Positions 29,763 through 38,167 of a stretch of 49,900 bases of DNA are shown one piece after another. Numbering within the stretch: position 1 is the stretch's first letter; the number at the start of each line of letters is the position of its first letter. The notes below the pieces were generated by a model. That model was not told where the DNA came from and searched no databases. It worked only from the letters and a program-made list of their open reading frames with translations. The stretch spans positions 10,000-59,899 of the forward strand of contig NZ_JAKGBU010000026.1 of the NCBI RefSeq assembly GCF_021555155.1, read 5' to 3'. This stretch comes from Rhizobium alarense (GTDB lineage Bacteria > Pseudomonadota > Alphaproteobacteria > Rhizobiales > Rhizobiaceae). The translations under genes were made by a program, and so were the position numbers.

Positions 29763-29773
29763 GGATGTCATCC
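29763..29773. promoter_or_regulatory. Dyad GGATG-N-CATCC, copy 2
   Basis: GGATG-T-CATCC, same arms as the copy at 29732 with a different central base. Same-face spacing supports binding of a multimeric regulator. Confidence 0.45.
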
Positions 29774-29800
29774 TCCGATTGGCCGCTGCGTGCGAATTCA

Positions 29801-29815
29801 TGTTGCATCGCAACA
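29801..29815. promoter_or_regulatory. Perfect dyad TGTTGC-N3-GCAACA
   Basis: A 15-bp inverted repeat 14 bases after the end of the Lrp-type gene. No T-run follows on the minus strand, so it is a weak terminator; an operator is as likely. Confidence 0.4.
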
Positions 29816-29829
29816 CCAGCAACCGGTCG

Positions 29830-30282
29830 TCAGACAGGCACTTCCAGCGTGTTCTTGAGTTCGTCGAGAGCAAAGCTCGAATTCACGAAGCCGACGCCCG
29901 GAAGCTTCAGCAGCGCCTTCTTCAGGATCTCCTCGTATTGCCTGACACTGCTCGTCAGAACGCGCAGCACATAGTCGTGCTCGCCGGTCATCGAGTAGCA
30001 CTGCACGACCTCGGGCATGGCGCGCACCGCCCGTTCGAACTCGAGCAGCGTCTCCTCATCATGCTGCTTCAGCCGCACGAAACAGAAGACGGAGACGTCG
30101 TAGCCCACCATCTTCGGATCGATCCGGATGACGCGATCACGGATGATACCGAGCTTCTCCATCTCCTTGATCCGACGCCAGCAGGGCGTATGGCTGAGCC
30201 CCACGCGCTGGCCGATCTCGGCAACCGTCAGCTCCGGCTCCTTCTGCAGGAGCCTCAGGATCCTGCGGCTTGTCTCGTCCAT
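29830..30282 (-). CDS. Lrp/AsnC-family transcriptional regulator
   Basis: A 150-residue regulator: residues 1-60 are the winged helix (MDETSRRILRLLQKEPELTVAEIGQRV..SHTPCWRRIKEMEKLGII) and 65-148 the RAM ligand-binding/oligomer domain (SMTGEHDYVLRVLTSSVRQYE). The ATG at 30282 has AGGAGG nine bases upstream; the frame continues upstream but without family similarity. It lies 213 bp before the oxidoreductase gene on the same strand and likely controls it in response to an amino acid or keto acid. Its own leader contains a perfect GC-rich hairpin ending just before the ribosome binding site. Confidence 0.92.
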   Translation of the reverse strand: MDETSRRILRLLQKEPELTVAEIGQRVGLSHTPCWRRIKEMEKLGIIRDRVIRIDPKMVGYDVSVFCFVRLKQHDEETLLEFERAVRAMPEVVQCYSMTGEHDYVLRVLTSSVRQYEEILKKALLKLPGVGFVNSSFALDELKNTLEVPV

Positions 30283-30300
30283 GGTCGTGCGTCCTCCTCG

Positions 30301-30328
30301 CGCGGCCGGGCCGAAGCCCCCGGCCGCG
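30301..30328 (-). promoter_or_regulatory. Perfect 10-bp-arm hairpin in the leader of the Lrp-type gene
   Basis: Arms CGCGGCCGGG and CCCGGCCGCG around an 8-base loop. On the mRNA the stem ends about 2 bases before the AGGAGG that serves the regulator. It could hide or expose the ribosome binding site, or be an autoregulatory operator. Confidence 0.55.
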
Positions 30329-30437
30329 ACTATGGCGGGCCGGGCGGCTTTCGGCAATCGCCGACGATGCGCCGCCGCCGTCATCGGCGCCCGCGCGAAT
30401 GCAGCGGGCAAACGACAAAAAAGCTTCACGAAGCCTA

Positions 30438-30467
30438 TTGACGCCGCACGGGAATTTTGGTCTATGC
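30438..30467 (+). promoter_or_regulatory. tRNA-Val promoter
   Basis: TTGACG (30438-30443), 17 bases, TCTATG (30461-30466), close to the alphaproteobacterial TTGAC-N17-CTATAT form. The start would be about 6 bases before the tRNA. Confidence 0.65.
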
Positions 30468-30480
30468 GCCCCCATCGGAT

Positions 30481-30555
<75 letters not shown>

Positions 30556-30566
30556 TTCGAGTTTCT

Positions 30567-30603
30567 GAAGGCCTTCCGAGCGATCGGGAGGCCTTCTTGT
30601 TTT
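30567..30603 (+). terminator. Intrinsic terminator after tRNA-Val
   Basis: GAAGGCCT (30567-30574) pairs with AGGCCTTC (30589-30596), with more pairs inside, followed by TTGTTTT. It also lies just downstream of the convergent hydrolase gene and may act in both directions. Confidence 0.85.
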
Positions 30604-30654
30604 CTCCGGCGCGCCTGGCGAATCTCGATGCCGGTACGCGACCGCCTCGCAGCG

Positions 30655-31920
30655 TCACTGCCGCGGGTCGCTCAGCAGAATCGCGTCCAGGTCGCTCGGC
30701 GTCTTCGACGTCCGGGTCGTCTGGGGGTTCGTGACGATGTCGATCGGCGCGGTGACCGTCGTGGCGGCGACCTTGCCGATGCCGCCCGCCGTCCCGGCGA
30801 CGACCGCCGTGATCCCCTCCCCGAGCGAGACATCCGAATCGGTCAGCGTCTGGCCCGTCACCAGCCGTTTGCCGATCAGCTGAACAATCTCGGGACTTTC
30901 GGCAAACTTGCCGTGATTGAGGCCGTCTTCGGTCTTCACCGTCGTCAGGTCCACGACCGTGATGCCGGCGCGCTCGAGTTGCGTCCGATAGGGTTCGTCC
31001 GCAGGATTGATGGCTCCGAGCCGCTGGACGTCGCCGGAAATGAAACGCGACAGGGCCAGCGCCTTGTCGTCCTGCGAGACGAAGATCGTGAAGTTCGGCC
31101 GTTCGGCGCCCAGTTCGGTGAACTGCCGCGCGAAAACGTCGACATCGATGTCCGGCGAGGCAAGAATGACATTCTTGATCTTCGACGCCACGTGGCCGTC
31201 GCGGATCGCCATCTGCCGAAGCGCCTCCATGGTGAGCCACGTTCCCATCGAATGGGCCAGCACGGTCACGGTGGTGACATCCTCCTCCTTCGCAACCGTG
31301 CGCAGCGCGGTCTCCAGCATGGTGCGAGAATAGTTCGTGCTTTCCTTGTCATAGTTGTAGTCGAACAGCTTGGCGCGGGACGGCCAGGTGAACAGGATCG
31401 GCGCCACATTCGCACCGGAGTCGTGCACGATCTGCGCAAACCGGAAGACTGCGTCCTCGTAGCGATTGTTGAAGCCATGAACGAAGATCATGACATGGCC
31501 GTCATGTCTGTGGCGTTCGAACCAGACACGCCCGCCGCCCGGCGACGGCAGTTCGTCAACCCGGACGACGGCGAACTCGGTTTCCGGATTGGCAGGCAGC
31601 TTCTTCGGCCACTGCACCGTGCCGGGCGTCCGGTGCTCGTCGGAAGGAATGGAGACCGCGACACCGGTGAGATAGGGAACGGCACTTCGTTCGCCCGAGA
31701 AAAGCGTTGCCGGATCGCCCGAGGGCGCCCGGCTGGTCGCGACGAGCATCTCGACGACGCTGCCGGCCGTGTCGGCTTCTGCATAGGCAACCGGAGCCAT
31801 GACGCCCTTCGGCCGGCCGCCGCAGGCGCTTACCGCCAGCGTGATCATGACGACGAACGCGACCCGCAGGCAACCTGCGACCCCGGACCGTGCAGCATCG
31901 TTTCTCCGCCAGCATGCCAT
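30655..31920 (-). CDS. Alpha/beta hydrolase lipoprotein, DUF900 type
   Basis: A 421-residue esterase/lipase-like protein. The N-terminus has a lipoprotein signal (FVVMITLAVSAC), so it is probably anchored in the envelope. HVMIFVHGFNNRYEDAVFRFAQI gives the oxyanion region, PILFTWPS is typical of the DUF900 group, and AHSMGTW holds the nucleophile S224; an aspartate in ILASPDIDVDVF may be the acid. The substrate is unknown. The ATG at 31920 follows GGAGAG; the frame stays open far upstream, but that part is antisense to the dehydratase gene and has no hydrolase similarity. It stands alone, convergent with the tRNA unit. Confidence 0.85.
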   Translation of the reverse strand: MACWRRNDAARSGVAGCLRVAFVVMITLAVSACGGRPKGVMAPVAYAEADTAGSVVEMLVATSRAPSGDPATLFSGERSAVPYLTGVAVSIPSDEHRTPGTVQWPKKLPANPETEFAVVRVDELPSPGGGRVWFERHRHDGHVMIFVHGFNNRYEDAVFRFAQIVHDSGANVAPILFTWPSRAKLFDYNYDKESTNYSRTMLETALRTVAKEEDVTTVTVLAHSMGTWLTMEALRQMAIRDGHVASKIKNVILASPDIDVDVFARQFTELGAERPNFTIFVSQDDKALALSRFISGDVQRLGAINPADEPYRTQLERAGITVVDLTTVKTEDGLNHGKFAESPEIVQLIGKRLVTGQTLTDSDVSLGEGITAVVAGTAGGIGKVAATTVTAPIDIVTNPQTTRTSKTPSDLDAILLSDPRQ

Positions 31921-32071
31921 GTCGCTCTCCGGGCCGGTCACTCGACAAATCTCTGTAAGTCCAAAGAGCCACGGAGGCAAATGAAGATCGAACGATACCG
32001 GGGCGCGGCACGGATCTGCGCCGGGCCTGCGGCAGACGCGCAACAAGCAAAGGTGTGTGCCATCCCGCAAT

Positions 32072-32098
32072 TTGACTTTTGCCGGCAGTGTGCATAAT
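32072..32098 (+). promoter_or_regulatory. Putative promoter of the dehydratase gene
   Basis: TTGACT (32072-32077), 15 bases, CATAAT (32093-32098). The spacing is short, but both boxes are good, and the leader would be about 22 bases ending in GGGAGGA before the ATG. Confidence 0.45.
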
Positions 32099-32127
32099 TC
32101 GCGGATCGGAGCCTGCCCGGGAGGAAT

Positions 32128-33660
32128 ATGATGCTTGCCGAAATCCCAGCCGTTCTCGTCCTCAATCCCAGGGACAATGTCGGTGTCGTACCGGCCAACG
32201 CGGATGCCGGGCGGGCGCTGGTGAACGGGGTGGTTGCGGCCGAGCGCATTCCGCGTGGCCACAAGGTGGCAATCGTGCCGATTGCCGAGGGTGCGCCGGT
32301 GCTGAAATACGGCCAGATCATTGGCTATGCGACGAAGGCGGTTCGTCCCGGCGAGCATGTGCACCTGCAGAATCTGGCGATCGTCGACGTTGCCCTGCAG
32401 CACGAATTCTGCGTCGACAACGCCCAGCCTGTGATGGTTCCGGAGGCCGAGCGGCGCACCTTTGACGGCTACGACCGCGGCAATGGCCGCATCGGCACGC
32501 GCAACTATATCGGCGTGCTCTCGACGGTGAACTGTTCCGCCACCGTTTCGCGCTACGTGGCCGAACACTATGCCCGCAAATTCCGCGAGGCCGGCCACGA
32601 CAACATCGACGGCGTGGTGGCGCTCACCTATGGCGGCGGCTGCGCGATCAACATGAAGTCGGAGGGCGGGCGCATCCTGACGCGCACCTTCAAGGGCTAT
32701 GCGCGGAATCCCAATTTCGGCGGCATCCTGATGATCGGGCTTGGCTGCGAGACCTTCCAGTACGGCCCGCTGATCGAGGAAGCCGGCCTCGAGGAGGGCA
32801 GGACCTTCCGCAAGATGATGATCCAGGAACAGGGCGGGACGAAAAAGACCATCGAAGCAGCCTGTGCGATGATCGATGACATGCTGCCGGACGTCGGCCG
32901 CATCCGCCGCACGCCGCAGCCGCTCTCCGGCATCAAGCTGGCGCTCGAATGCGGCGGCTCGGACGGCTATTCCGGCATTTCCGCCAACCCCGCGCTCGGC
33001 GTCGCCTCCGACCTGCTGGTGAAGGAGGGCGCGACGACGGTTCTCGCCGAAACGCCCGAGATCTACGGCGCCGAACATCTCCTGACCCGCCGCGCGGCGC
33101 GTCCCGAGGTCGCACAGAAGCTTCTGTCCCGCATCGAGTGGTGGCGGGACTATACGGCGAAGAACGACGCCGAACTCAACAACAATCCCTCGCACGGCAA
33201 CAAGGCCGGCGGGCTCACAACCATTCTGGAAAAGTCGCTCGGCGCCGTCGCCAAGGGCGGCTCGATGCCGCTCAACGCGGTTTATGAATATGCCGAGGAG
33301 GTGACGGAACCGGGTTTCGTCTTTATGGACACGCCCGGCTACGATCCGGCGGCCGTCACCGGCCAGATCGCCGGAGGCTGCAATCTCGTCGCCTTCACCA
33401 CCGGCCGCGGCTCGGTCTCCGGCTACAAGCCGGCTCCCTGCATCAAGATCGCCACCAACACGCCGATGTACGAACATATCAGGGACGATATGGACATCAA
33501 CTGCGGCACCATCGTCGATGGTACCGAGACGATCGAACAGGCCGGCCGCCGCATCTTCGACTTCGTCATAGAGACGGCATCGGGCAGGAAGACGGCAAGC
33601 GAAGCCTACGACTACGGCGACAACGAGTTCGTGCCGTGGCAGGTCGGCGCGATTACTTGA
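32128..33660 (+). CDS. Altronate/galactarate dehydratase family protein (UxaA type)
   Basis: A 510-residue iron-dependent sugar-acid dehydratase. Residues 1-100 form the SAF domain (NPRDNVGVVPANADAG..HLQNLAI); the catalytic part includes RIGTRNYIGVLSTVNCSATV, ALTYGGGCAINMKSEG, GLGCETFQYGPLIEE, ALECGGSDGYSGISANPALG and FTTGRGSVSGYKPAPCIKIATNT. Full length supports a fused UxaA protein. Family members dehydrate altronate, galactarate or related acids; which one applies here cannot be decided. Two ATGs (32128, 32131) follow GGGAGGA. No sugar-acid transport genes are adjacent. A 5-bp hairpin straddles the stop (33659-33671) but lacks a T-run. Confidence 0.85.
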   Translation: MMLAEIPAVLVLNPRDNVGVVPANADAGRALVNGVVAAERIPRGHKVAIVPIAEGAPVLKYGQIIGYATKAVRPGEHVHLQNLAIVDVALQHEFCVDNAQPVMVPEAERRTFDGYDRGNGRIGTRNYIGVLSTVNCSATVSRYVAEHYARKFREAGHDNIDGVVALTYGGGCAINMKSEGGRILTRTFKGYARNPNFGGILMIGLGCETFQYGPLIEEAGLEEGRTFRKMMIQEQGGTKKTIEAACAMIDDMLPDVGRIRRTPQPLSGIKLALECGGSDGYSGISANPALGVASDLLVKEGATTVLAETPEIYGAEHLLTRRAARPEVAQKLLSRIEWWRDYTAKNDAELNNNPSHGNKAGGLTTILEKSLGAVAKGGSMPLNAVYEYAEEVTEPGFVFMDTPGYDPAAVTGQIAGGCNLVAFTTGRGSVSGYKPAPCIKIATNTPMYEHIRDDMDINCGTIVDGTETIEQAGRRIFDFVIETASGRKTASEAYDYGDNEFVPWQVGAIT

Positions 33661-33709
33661 CGGCGACCGTCGGCAAGGAAGCAAATTTGATCCATCCTGA
33701 CGCCACCGT

Positions 33710-33943
33710 GTGAAGAAAAATCCTCTCCCGAAATTTTGCACGCTACGGCGGATGCTGGTGATTGCCGCGGGCCTGTTCTCCTGCGGTAGCGCAATCGCGC
33801 ATGCCCAGACGGTGGGTGCCCGGGTGCCCGGAAACTACCGGGGTGCCGGCTACTGGTTCCCGGGGATCGTCGAGAAGATCGGCATCGCCTATGGCGACGG
33901 CGACAGGGAGACGACGAAGACGGGCCGCTGCCTCAGCCGCTGA
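33710..33943 (+). CDS. Small secreted protein, Tudor-like fragment
   Basis: A 77-codon frame from GTG; ATG at 33752 is an alternative. A signal peptide is visible (RRMLVIAAGLFSCGSAIAHAQ, cut after AHA). The mature part, about 43 residues, reads GARVPGNYRGAGYWFPGIVEK..IAYGDGDRET, similar to the Y-R-G-x-x-W-Y-P-G ... Y-D-D-G-D pattern of Tudor-like small barrels, but with a short link between the halves and a rapid stop after DRET. It may be a trimmed copy. No good ribosome binding site is seen. The gap 33661-33975 (315 bases) holds nothing else beyond a small hairpin at the preceding stop. Confidence 0.45.
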   Translation: MKKNPLPKFCTLRRMLVIAAGLFSCGSAIAHAQTVGARVPGNYRGAGYWFPGIVEKIGIAYGDGDRETTKTGRCLSR

Positions 33944-33975
33944 CGAACAATGGCGGGCATTGCCTGCCCCTGCCC

Positions 33976-34326
33976 TCACGCGTGCATGACGATATTGACG
34001 AGCGTGCCCGCGGGATCGCGCACGAAAAAACGCCGCACGCCCCAGGGCTCATCCACCGGTCCATACTCCACGGGATAACCGCCCTTCACGACGGCGGCGT
34101 AAACGGCTTCCAGATCATCCACCTCAATCGACAGTCGCGGCACCGGCGTGCCCGCACCGCCTTCCGAGGCGAAACTGACCTGCAAGGGCATGGTGCCGCG
34201 GGTGCCATAGGTGGCGATCCAGCCGTGGTCCATCAGCAGGTCCAGCCCGAGTATGTCCTTGTAGAAGCCCGAGACGGCGGACGGATCGGCCGTCTCGATA
34301 TTCGCGGCGATGCGTTTGACCTTCAT
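33976..34326 (-). CDS. VOC (glyoxalase-like) protein
   Basis: A 116-residue single-unit vicinal-oxygen-chelate protein: ANIETADPSAVSGFYKDILGLDLLMDHG at the start and FFVRDPAGTLVNIV at the end, with a beta-alpha-beta-beta-beta pattern twice. As a one-domain protein it should dimerise. The metal ligands of true glyoxalase I are not clearly complete, so function is open (dioxygenase, antibiotic or toxic-compound binding). AGGAGG precedes the ATG, overlapping the end of the GntR gene 10 bases upstream, so both form one transcript and the regulator may control it. Confidence 0.82.
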   Translation of the reverse strand: MKVKRIAANIETADPSAVSGFYKDILGLDLLMDHGWIATYGTRGTMPLQVSFASEGGAGTPVPRLSIEVDDLEAVYAAVVKGGYPVEYGPVDEPWGVRRFFVRDPAGTLVNIVMHA

Positions 34327-34336
34327 CAAAACCTCC

Positions 34337-35350
34337 TCAGCGCGCAAGCGGCGTCGCATAGGCCGGCATGTCCGGCCGGTGCGCTTCGCGCAGGTCCGAG
34401 ACACGGGCGATGACCTTGGGCAAGGAAACGGCGATGTGATGGCGCAGCGCCTTCGCCGCCCGGTCGCTGTCCTCCACGTCGAGCGCGCGAAAAACCGCAA
34501 GATGCTCGGCGATGAACGGCTCGTCGGCGGGCATGCGGTGCGAGACGCCGATGATGTGTTTGCTGACGTTCAGCATGAAGCGCGCGCGGCGGAGCGCGAT
34601 CAGCAGTTCCCGGTTCGGGCAATGGCCGAGGCAGGTGATGTGCAGGTCGGTTTCAAGGCCGTCCATCGCCTCGACCGAAAGATCCGGGTAAACGGCCAGC
34701 GCTTGTTCCAGGCGGCGAATCATGTCCCGTCGTTCGGCGGACGGTATCAGGGGCGCGGCCTGGATCAGTGCCAACGGCTCGAGTGCAACGCGGATGTCGC
34801 AGAGATCGTGCATGCGCTTCTCATCGAGCGGCACCAGCATCCAGCGCATGCGCTCGTCCTTCTCGACGATGCCGAGCGCCTCCAGCCGCAGGAGGGCGTC
34901 GCGTGCGACCTGCCGTCCAACGCCATGGGCTCTGGCGAGTTCGACTTCGTTGAGGCGGTATCTGCCGAAAACGGAAAGGTGGACGATCTCCCGCTCGAGT
35001 CCGTCATAAATCGCCTCCCAGCCCGGCGCCTTGCGAAGGCCCGGCACCTCCTCCGCGAACCCCAGCATGCGCGGCGTCAGCGCGATCCTCTTCGGCGCGT
35101 TACGCCCTTGGCCGACGAGAAAGCCGCGACCTTCGAAGCGGCGGATCAGGCCCGTTTCCTCGAGAAGGACGAATGCCTGACGGACTGGCGTACGGGTCGA
35201 TAGAAACACGTTTGCGACCGGGCCCTCCAGCAGGATCGCGCCCCGAGGCAACCGGCCCGACGCGATCGATTCGGCCAGCACATCGCGGATGCGGACGTAA
35301 AGGGGACTCTTGTCGACCGGTGTGCCGGTGCTCTCGACCTTCGTATCCAT
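34337..35350 (-). CDS. GntR/FCD-type regulator with two winged helices
   Basis: A 337-residue regulator, about 100 longer than usual FadR/FCD proteins. Residues about 14-80 are one GntR winged helix ([42 protein letters not shown]). Residues about 108-172 are a second ([45 protein letters not shown]). Residues about 177-330 form the helical FCD effector domain ([33 protein letters not shown]). The ATG at 35350 follows GGGAGGTGGG, itself next to a perfect leader hairpin. It is divergent from ilvD and upstream of a VOC gene. FCD ligands are usually organic acids. The second helix may allow binding to a longer or bipartite operator. Confidence 0.88.
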   Translation of the reverse strand: MDTKVESTGTPVDKSPLYVRIRDVLAESIASGRLPRGAILLEGPVANVFLSTRTPVRQAFVLLEETGLIRRFEGRGFLVGQGRNAPKRIALTPRMLGFAEEVPGLRKAPGWEAIYDGLEREIVHLSVFGRYRLNEVELARAHGVGRQVARDALLRLEALGIVEKDERMRWMLVPLDEKRMHDLCDIRVALEPLALIQAAPLIPSAERRDMIRRLEQALAVYPDLSVEAMDGLETDLHITCLGHCPNRELLIALRRARFMLNVSKHIIGVSHRMPADEPFIAEHLAVFRALDVEDSDRAAKALRHHIAVSLPKVIARVSDLREAHRPDMPAYATPLAR

Positions 35351-35358
35351 CCCACCTC

Positions 35359-35378
35359 CCGCGCCGGACCCGGCGCGG
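35359..35378 (-). promoter_or_regulatory. Perfect leader hairpin before the GntR ribosome binding site
   Basis: CCGCGCCG-GACC-CGGCGCGG on + : 8-bp arms, 4-base loop. On the mRNA it is followed at once by GGGAGGT and the ATG. May tune translation or act as operator. Confidence 0.5.
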
Positions 35379-35438
35379 ACCATCTCACAATTGCATTCTG
35401 CCGACAACGGTCACGCCGCGTCGGCTTTTGCAACGAAA

Positions 35439-35456
35439 TTGCGCAATATCGCGCAA
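35439..35456. promoter_or_regulatory. Dyad TTGCGC-N6-GCGCAA between gntR and ilvD
   Basis: Perfect 6-bp arms in an otherwise A/T-rich part of the 223-bp divergent intergenic region, 118 bp before ilvD and 89 bp before gntR. Candidate operator for the GntR-type regulator or another factor. Confidence 0.45.
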
Positions 35457-35573
35457 AAAACAGCCATTCCTTTCGTGACGCGGCCGTCGATTTGCGCTAG
35501 GGAACCCTGTCTGGCGCCCGGCAGCGCTCGCAGCGGACGGTTGCCGGGCAGAATCGATACCAAGGACGTCATC

Positions 35574-37409
35574 ATGCCCGCATATCGCTCCCGAACCACC
35601 ACTCACGGCCGCAACATGGCCGGTGCCCGCGGCCTCTGGCGCGCAACCGGCATGAAGGATTCGGATTTCGGCAAGCCGATTATCGCGGTCGTGAACTCCT
35701 TTACGCAGTTCGTGCCCGGCCATGTGCACCTGAAGGACCTCGGCCAGCTTGTTGCCCGCGAGATCGAGGCTGCCGGCGGCGTCGCCAAAGAGTTCAACAC
35801 GATCGCCGTCGACGACGGCATCGCCATGGGCCATGACGGCATGCTCTATTCGCTGCCGTCGCGCGAGATCATCGCCGACTCGGTCGAGTACATGGTCAAC
35901 GCGCATTGCGCCGACGCCATGGTCTGCATCTCGAACTGCGACAAGATCACGCCCGGCATGCTGAATGCAGCCATGCGCCTCAACATCCCGTCCGTCTTCG
36001 TCTCCGGCGGGCCGATGGAGGCCGGCAAGGTCGTGCTGCATGGCAAGACGCACGCGCTCGACCTCGTCGACGCGATGGTCGCGGCCGCTGACGACAAGGT
36101 TTCCGACGAGGACGTCAAGGTCATCGAGCGTTCCGCCTGCCCGACCTGCGGTTCCTGCTCCGGCATGTTCACCGCCAATTCGATGAACTGTCTGACGGAA
36201 GCGCTCGGCCTCTCGCTGCCCGGCAACGGCTCGACGCTCGCGACACATGCCGACCGCCGCCGCCTGTTCGTCGAGGCCGGCCACCTGATCGTCGATATCG
36301 CACGCCGCTATTACGAGCAGGAGGACGAGAGTGTCCTGCCGCGCAATGTCGCCAACAGGAAGGCCTTCGAAAACGCGATGTCGCTCGACATCGCCATGGG
36401 CGGCTCGACCAACACGGTGCTGCATATCCTCGCGGCCGCCTACGAAGGCGGCATCAACTTCGACCTCAAAGACATCGACCAGCTGTCGCGCAAGGTGCCC
36501 TGCCTCTCCAAGGTCGCACCGGCCAAGCAGGACGTGCACATGGAAGACGTGCACCGCGCCGGCGGCATCATGCGCATCCTCGGCGAACTGGACCGCGGCG
36601 GCCTCATCCACCGCGACACGCCGACGGTGCATGCCGAAACGCTCGGCGACGCGATCGACCGCTGGGACATCACCCGGACCGGCAGCGAGACCGTGCGCAC
36701 CTTCTTCCGCGCGGCACCCGGCGGCATCCCGACGCAGGTCGCCTTCAGCCAGGAAGCCCGCTGGACCGAGCTCGACACCGATGGCGAAAAGGGCGTCATC
36801 CGCTCCGTCGAGCATCCCTTCTCGAAGGACGGCGGCCTAGCCGTTCTCTCGGGAAACATCGCGCTCGACGGTTGCATCGTGAAGACGGCGGGTGTCGATG
36901 AATCGATCCTGAAATTTTCCGGTCCGGCCGTCGTCTTCGAAAGCCAGGATGCGGCGGTGAAGGGCATCCTCGGCAACGAGGTGAAGGCCGGCGACGTCGT
37001 CGTCATCCGCTACGAAGGCCCGAAGGGCGGCCCCGGCATGCAGGAAATGCTCTATCCGACGAGCTACCTGAAGTCGAAAGGCCTCGGCAAGGCCTGCGCG
37101 CTGATCACCGACGGCCGTTTCTCCGGCGGCACGTCCGGCCTGTCGATCGGCCACGCTTCGCCGGAAGCCGCCCAGGGCGGCGCGATCGGGCTCGTCAGGA
37201 ACGGCGACCTCATCGAGATCGACATCCCGAACCGCACGATCAACCTCGCTGTCGCCGAAGACGAACTCACGGCCCGCCGCGCCGAGCAGGACAGGCTTGG
37301 CTGGAAGCCGGCGACACCCCGCAAGCGCAACGTCACGACGGCGCTGAAGGCCTATGCCGCCTTCGCCGCCAGCGCCGACAAGGGCGCCGTGCGCATTCTG
37401 CCGGAGTAA
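35574..37409 (+). CDS. ilvD: Dihydroxy-acid dehydratase
   Basis: A 611-residue iron-sulfur enzyme of valine, leucine and isoleucine biosynthesis, converting dihydroxy-acids to 2-oxo acids. Cluster and metal ligands are in the known places: CISNCDK with C122, D123 and K124 (the lysine carbamylated in relatives), and [11 protein letters not shown] with C195. [12 protein letters not shown] and [22 protein letters not shown] are further signatures. The ATG at 35574 starts the normal [31 protein letters not shown] lies 10 bases upstream. The frame is open farther upstream but has no family similarity. No leader peptide rich in branched-chain codons was seen. Confidence 0.96.
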   Translation: MPAYRSRTTTHGRNMAGARGLWRATGMKDSDFGKPIIAVVNSFTQFVPGHVHLKDLGQLVAREIEAAGGVAKEFNTIAVDDGIAMGHDGMLYSLPSREIIADSVEYMVNAHCADAMVCISNCDKITPGMLNAAMRLNIPSVFVSGGPMEAGKVVLHGKTHALDLVDAMVAAADDKVSDEDVKVIERSACPTCGSCSGMFTANSMNCLTEALGLSLPGNGSTLATHADRRRLFVEAGHLIVDIARRYYEQEDESVLPRNVANRKAFENAMSLDIAMGGSTNTVLHILAAAYEGGINFDLKDIDQLSRKVPCLSKVAPAKQDVHMEDVHRAGGIMRILGELDRGGLIHRDTPTVHAETLGDAIDRWDITRTGSETVRTFFRAAPGGIPTQVAFSQEARWTELDTDGEKGVIRSVEHPFSKDGGLAVLSGNIALDGCIVKTAGVDESILKFSGPAVVFESQDAAVKGILGNEVKAGDVVVIRYEGPKGGPGMQEMLYPTSYLKSKGLGKACALITDGRFSGGTSGLSIGHASPEAAQGGAIGLVRNGDLIEIDIPNRTINLAVAEDELTARRAEQDRLGWKPATPRKRNVTTALKAYAAFAASADKGAVRILPE

Positions 37410-37416
37410 GCTTTTG

Positions 37417-37447
37417 CCGGGCGCGGGATTTTCTTCCGCGCCCGGTT
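37417..37447 (+). terminator. Probable terminator after ilvD
   Basis: CCGGGCGCGG (37417-37426) pairs with CCGCGCCCGG (37436-37445), 10 perfect pairs with a T-rich 9-base loop. Only TT follows the stem, so strength is uncertain. Confidence 0.65.
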
Positions 37448-37578
37448 CCGTCCCAGCGTCCGTTTGAGAACGCCGGTGGCTGATACGTCGGAGCAGAAGC
37501 GGATGGACCCTGCACAGGCGGGTCGGCCTCGGATGCGCTCGCTGACGTCGCTCGTCGCCATTTGTCTTCGTATTGCGC

Positions 37579-38016
37579 TCAGCTGAGTTCTTGAGCGAGT
37601 CCGATGAGGAGCCCTTCAGGCCCACGGATGTAGCAGAGCCGATACACGTCCTTATATTCCACAACGTCGCCTACGAGCTGCGCGCCGCGCGTGCGGAGCC
37701 TTTCAAGCGTCTCATCGATGTCGTCCACGGTGAACATGACGCGCAGGTAGCCGAGCGCGTTGACCGGGGCGTTCCGGTGATCTGCGACGACAGGCGGCAT
37801 GAGGAAGCGGGAGAGCTCGAGCCGGCTGTGGCCGTCCGGTGTGCGCATCATGGCAATCTCGACATGCTGATCGCCCAGTCCGGTGACACGTCCGGCCCAT
37901 TCTCCTTCGATGGCGGCCCGCCCTTCGAGCTCGAGACCGAGTTCGCGAAAGAAATCGATCGTCGATTCGAGGTCTTCGACGACGATTCCTACATTGTCCA
38001 TCCGCTTGAGCGCCAT
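37579..38016 (-). CDS. VOC (glyoxalase-like) protein
   Basis: A 145-residue VOC-superfamily protein: RMDNVGIVVEDLESTIDFFRELGLELEGRA, HVEIAMMRTPDGHSRLELSRF, and YIRGPEGLLIGLAQEL. The histidine and glutamates (HVEIA, RLELS, GPEG) are placed like metal ligands, so it may be an active lyase or dioxygenase-type enzyme. The ATG at 38016 is preceded by GGAGATTGGAAAC. It converges with ilvD and lies downstream of the GFA gene with 151 bases between, which hold no gene. Confidence 0.85.
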   Translation of the reverse strand: MALKRMDNVGIVVEDLESTIDFFRELGLELEGRAAIEGEWAGRVTGLGDQHVEIAMMRTPDGHSRLELSRFLMPPVVADHRNAPVNALGYLRVMFTVDDIDETLERLRTRGAQLVGDVVEYKDVYRLCYIRGPEGLLIGLAQELS

Positions 38017-38167
38017 GTTTCCAATCTCCAAGGTGCCGCCTGGCCCAGCAACGTACGCTTCAGGTGTCCCCAACGCCGGCGGCCGTCCGGACCCAACTCG
38101 CGGCGGCCCACATCAGAAGCGTGAACATGGATCGCCTCAAACCGCCATCCCGTTTTCAAACGGTCTC

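Noticed and set aside
31921..33741. N-terminal extension of the hydrolase frame by about 600 codons
   Set aside because: It runs antisense to the dehydratase gene; the lipoprotein signal and ribosome binding site at 31920 mark the real start.
35351..35573. Riboswitch or attenuator leader for ilvD
   Set aside because: No leader peptide with branched-chain codons and no recognisable aptamer pattern; only simple dyads are visible.
35385..36815. Minus-strand frame of about 475 codons inside ilvD
   Set aside because: Mirror frame of a highly conserved gene, with no domain of its own.
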